The notes under the pieces: model-generated
Database searches by the model: none
The model's input: the letters and a program-made list of their open reading frames with translations, nothing else
What the model was told of the DNA's origin: nothing
Program-made: the position numbers and the translations under genes
NCBI RefSeq assembly: GCF_000719515.1
Contig: NZ_JOGR01000004.1
Location: forward strand, 186,001-250,000
DNA: 64,000 bases
From: Glycomyces sp. NRRL B-16210
GTDB lineage: Bacteria > Actinomycetota > Actinomycetes > Mycobacteriales > Micromonosporaceae
Direction of reading: 5' to 3'
Shown here: piece after piece, positions 61,282 through 64,000 of the stretch
Layout: each line of letters starts with the position of its first letter
How positions within the stretch are numbered: the stretch's first letter is position 1

Positions 61282-62649
61282 TCACAGCTCCCGGATCGCT
61301 TTGGAGCGGTTGAGGTTCCACACCGAGATGGTGCCGACGATGACGAAGATCAGCATGCTCATGACCGCGCCGATGTTGTAGAGGCGGTTGTCCAGGGTGA
61401 GGGTGAACAGCCAGGTGATGAGCAGGTCGGTGCTGCCGGCGAAGCGGTAGCCGGCGTTGTCGGGCCCGCCTTGGGTGAGGAAGTAGATGACACCGAAGTT
61501 GTTGAAGTTGGAGACGAACGCGAGGATGAGCAGCGGCGAGACGGTCCGGTGGACCACCGGGAGGGTGATGTGCCGCAGCTGCTGGAGCGGTCCGGCCCCG
61601 TCCATGCGGGCGGCCTCGTAGTAGCTGTCGGGGATGTTGGTCAGGACGCCGCCGACGAGGGCCATGAAGAACGGGAAGCCGAGCCACAGGTTCACCAGGA
61701 GGGCGATGCCGCGGGCGAGGTTGGGGTGGGAGGGGTCGGTGAACCAGTAGACGCGCTCGTCGGTGATGCCGACGTCGACCAGCCACTGGCTGATGGGTCC
61801 GAACTGGCCGTTGAACATCGAGCGGAAGACCAGGGCGGAGACGATGCCGGGGACGGCCCACGGCAGTAGGAAGATCGAGCGCCACACGCGCGGGAACCGG
61901 ACCTTGCGGTTGGCCAGCAGCACGGCCTGGAGGAATCCGGCCGCGTAGGTGGTGGCGGTGGCGACGACGGCCCACACGAGGGTCCAGCCGAGGACGCCGA
62001 GGAAGGTCGCAGTCCAGGAGGGGACGGCGAAGATCGTCGCGAAGTTCTCGAAGCCGACCCAGTGGACGAGGTTCTTCGGCGGGAGGTTGTCGCGGTTGTA
62101 GTCGGTGAAGGCGACGAGGATGCCGAACAGCACCGGCAGGACCGACATGAAGACGATCAGGAGCATGCCCGGGGAGAGCACGATGTACGCGAAGGAGTGC
62201 TCCCACAGGCGCTTGAAGTAGGCGAGGGAGGACTGGCGGGGGCCGCCGTCGTTGAGGCGGCGCCGGTACCCGGCGGCGTCGCGGACGCCCCAGATCCAGA
62301 CGATCGCCAGGAGCGCGAGGGTGAGCAGGCTGATGAGGCCGTTGGCCATGAGGACGATCGAGTTGTCGCCCTCGGTGAGGCCGGTGAGGGTCATCTCGCG
62401 CGGCTTGGTGCCGAGGGTGATCAGGCCCCACAGGCCCTTGACGAAGAACCCGCCGTTGGAGCGCGGCGTGTAGTCCATCCCGGCGTAGTAGTTGCCGGAA
62501 CCGATCTCCCAGCCGATCAGGGCGGCGAAGAAGACGAAGAAGAAGGCGGCCTTGCCCGCCTGGCGGTTGAGCAGTTGGCCCGACCCCCACACCAGTGCCG
62601 AGGCGATGCCCGGCACTGATGCGGGGAGGCGTTGCTGAGCGGTGCTCAT
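61282..62649 (-). CDS. Galacto-oligosaccharide ABC transporter permease, MalF/GanP type
   Basis: 455 residues, long for a MalF-type subunit because of extra N-terminal hydrophobic segments (about 28-50 and 95-120), as in MalF and GanP. The EAA loop reads YEAARMDGAGPLQQLRHITLP. It lies between the binding-protein gene (13-nt gap) and the MalG-type gene. The ribosome-binding site is weak, so translation may depend on coupling to the binding-protein gene. Confidence 0.92.
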   Translation of the reverse strand: MSTAQQRLPASVPGIASALVWGSGQLLNRQAGKAAFFFVFFAALIGWEIGSGNYYAGMDYTPRSNGGFFVKGLWGLITLGTKPREMTLTGLTEGDNSIVLMANGLISLLTLALLAIVWIWGVRDAAGYRRRLNDGGPRQSSLAYFKRLWEHSFAYIVLSPGMLLIVFMSVLPVLFGILVAFTDYNRDNLPPKNLVHWVGFENFATIFAVPSWTATFLGVLGWTLVWAVVATATTYAAGFLQAVLLANRKVRFPRVWRSIFLLPWAVPGIVSALVFRSMFNGQFGPISQWLVDVGITDERVYWFTDPSHPNLARGIALLVNLWLGFPFFMALVGGVLTNIPDSYYEAARMDGAGPLQQLRHITLPVVHRTVSPLLILAFVSNFNNFGVIYFLTQGGPDNAGYRFAGSTDLLITWLFTLTLDNRLYNIGAVMSMLIFVIVGTISVWNLNRSKAIREL

Positions 62650-62662
62650 CTGCGGTGTCGCC

Positions 62663-64000
62663 CTACAGCCCGGCGAGTTCGTCGTAGCCGGCGACGGCGG
62701 CGGCCGCGGCGTCGTCGGCCGAGGTCAGGTTGTCCCAGACGGCCACGGTCATCTCGTTGGCGGTGGACCAGAAGTACTCGGGCAGCTGCGGGAGCAGGTC
62801 GGCCTGCGCGGACTGGGCGACGATGCCGGCCACGTGCGGGTCCTCTTCGAGGCCCTCGATGTGGGCGAGCAGGTCGGTGTTGAGCGCCGGGATCTGCCCG
62901 GTGGTGGCGTAGAGCGCGGCGGCGCCCGCGTCGGAGGCCAGGAAGTTGGCGAACACGCGCGCGGCGGCCGGGTACTTCGTGTACGCGGAGACGGCGATGA
63001 CGTGCATCCCCGCGAAGGAGCTGGCCGGGTCGCCGGACTCGCTGGCGGGGATGGTGGTGACCCCGTACTCGAAGCCGTGCTCCTCGGCGCCGGCGTCGAA
63101 GGCGGAGAAGGCCCACGGGCCGGTGATGATGTACGGGGTGACGCCCGCGGCGAACTCGGCCTCGACGGTCTCGGGGGTCGCGTCGGCGCTGGGGACGTTC
63201 CACAGGTCGCGCAGGCTCGCGTAGTACTCCAGGGCCGGGATCAGCGAGGGGTCGTCGAAGCCGGGCTCGGCGACGTCGCCGCCGGGGTAGACCTGCCAGC
63301 CCATGGAGGACAGGACCGAGTAGGAGTAGTAGATCTCGCCGGGGACCCAGCGGACGGTCCACTGGTTCTTCGCCGAGTCGTTGTACTGCTCGGCGACGGC
63401 CCGGATCTCCTCCCAGGTGGTCGCGGGCTCCTCGGAGCCGGTGATCTCCTTGAGGAGGGTCTTGTTGTACATCAGGGCGATGGACTCGGTGGTGACCGGG
63501 ACGGCGTACATCCGGCCGTCCGAGCCGGTCACGACGCCGGTGAAGGTGTCGCTCATGCGGCTCTTGAGGACGTTCTCGTACTCGCCGAGGGGCGCGGCGG
63601 TGCCCTCCTCGATGGAGCGGGCGACCTGGTCGTAGAAGGTCATGAAGACGTCGCCGCCGTTGCCGGCCTCGCCGGCGAGGGACATCTCGGGGACCGCGTC
63701 GTTCTGGGCCACGAGCTCGTAGGTGAACTCGATGTCGGGGTAGACGTCCTTGAAGGCCTCCTTGAACGCGGCGATCTGCGCGTTCGCGAGGTCCTCGTTC
63801 TCGAACCAGAGCTTGAGGGGCACCTCACCCGAGGCGATCTCCTCCTCGATGACGTACTGCTGGGCGTCGGCGTCCCATTCGAGGTCGCCGCGCTCCTCTT
63901 CCTCTTCCGGGCCGCCGCAGGCCGCGAGGGTCCCCGCCGCCGCGACGCCGCCGCCGAGGGCGAGGAGGTTCCGCCGGTTGATCGAGGGTCCTGCGTGAGC
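62663..64000 (-). CDS. Galacto-oligosaccharide-binding lipoprotein, 5' end cut by window
   Basis: Extracellular solute-binding protein (MalE/GanS-like); 445 residues are visible and the frame is open to the window edge. The visible N-terminus has a twin-arginine-like INRRNLLALGGG core and lipobox LAAC followed by an acidic spacer. The mature part has WFENEDLANAQIAAFKEAF and the MYNKTLLKEITGSEEPATTWEEI features of maltose-type binding proteins. The true start and the operon promoter lie beyond 64000. Confidence 0.9.
   Translation of the reverse strand, partial: AHAGPSINRRNLLALGGGVAAAGTLAACGGPEEEEERGDLEWDADAQQYVIEEEIASGEVPLKLWFENEDLANAQIAAFKEAFKDVYPDIEFTYELVAQNDAVPEMSLAGEAGNGGDVFMTFYDQVARSIEEGTAAPLGEYENVLKSRMSDTFTGVVTGSDGRMYAVPVTTESIALMYNKTLLKEITGSEEPATTWEEIRAVAEQYNDSAKNQWTVRWVPGEIYYSYSVLSSMGWQVYPGGDVAEPGFDDPSLIPALEYYASLRDLWNVPSADATPETVEAEFAAGVTPYIITGPWAFSAFDAGAEEHGFEYGVTTIPASESGDPASSFAGMHVIAVSAYTKYPAAARVFANFLASDAGAAALYATTGQIPALNTDLLAHIEGLEEDPHVAGIVAQSAQADLLPQLPEYFWSTANEMTVAVWDNLTSADDAAAAAVAGYDELAGL

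Overview
The window is 64 kb of very GC-rich DNA with almost no non-coding space, many 4-nt start/stop overlaps, frequent GTG/TTG starts, leaderless promoters and actinobacterial families (SCO4848-like membrane protein, LpqE-like lipoprotein, DUF1269, SWIM/SNF2 pair, Tat-type lipoprotein sugar binders). This points to a chromosome segment of a filamentous actinomycete; a Glycomycetaceae-like host is only an impression. I saw no rRNA, tRNA, CRISPR, transposase, integrase or phage genes. Long open frames antisense to real genes are common because of the base composition and were discarded.

Layout. 1-3.3 kb: ABC-2 permease, LuxR-type two-component pair (the response regulator has no stop where its family ends) and a GNAT enzyme. 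3.3-5.8 kb: HAD phosphatase and a tandem pair of Rpn/PD-(D/E)XK-like proteins, one with a destroyed active site. 5.8-8.3 kb: SNF2 helicase plus SWIM zinc-finger protein. 9.4-11.5 kb: KDG kinase, KDPG aldolase and adenine phosphoribosyltransferase. 11.5-17.3 kb: a sugar ABC importer, its ROK regulator and an aldo/keto reductase, with one sequence box repeated at the -35 of both the importer and regulator promoters. 17.6-28.1 kb: macrodomain protein, small lipoproteins, methyltransferase, a 650-residue multidomain protein of unknown role, TauE-type exporter, SpoIIE phosphatase, LpqE-like lipoprotein and a cation/proton antiporter. 28.4-33.5 kb: a hydroxyproline-type catabolic cluster (semialdehyde dehydrogenase, deaminase, epimerase, GntR regulator) beside a pyrroline-carboxylate reductase. 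33.6-39.9 kb: Old Yellow Enzyme/MarR pair, TetR regulator, small kinases and a phosphotransferase. 40-45.6 kb: two Cof-type HAD phosphatases, a secreted M14 carboxypeptidase and a TetM-like ribosome-protection GTPase with a leader peptide and paired inverted repeats. 45.8-50.4 kb: coiled-coil membrane protein, tandem-Nudix protein, TPR protein, peptide deformylase and EamA transporter. 50.5-55.8 kb: Hsp70-transmembrane-WD40 protein divergent from a ketosynthase-III/haem-oxygenase-like diiron fusion with an overlapping partner gene. 55.8-58 kb: exonuclease, membrane protein and a MerR-promoter-controlled SDR. 58-64 kb: a beta-galactan utilisation locus (LacI, intracellular GH53, two permeases, substrate-binding lipoprotein cut by the window edge).

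Most promising for new biology: (i) the ketosynthase-III/diiron-oxidase fusion and its coupled partner, which look like a compact route that condenses and then oxidatively trims an acyl chain; (ii) the probable attenuator in front of the ribosome-protection GTPase; (iii) the Rpn-like duplicate that kept its leader but lost its catalytic residues; (iv) the unassigned 650-residue protein with a palindrome upstream.
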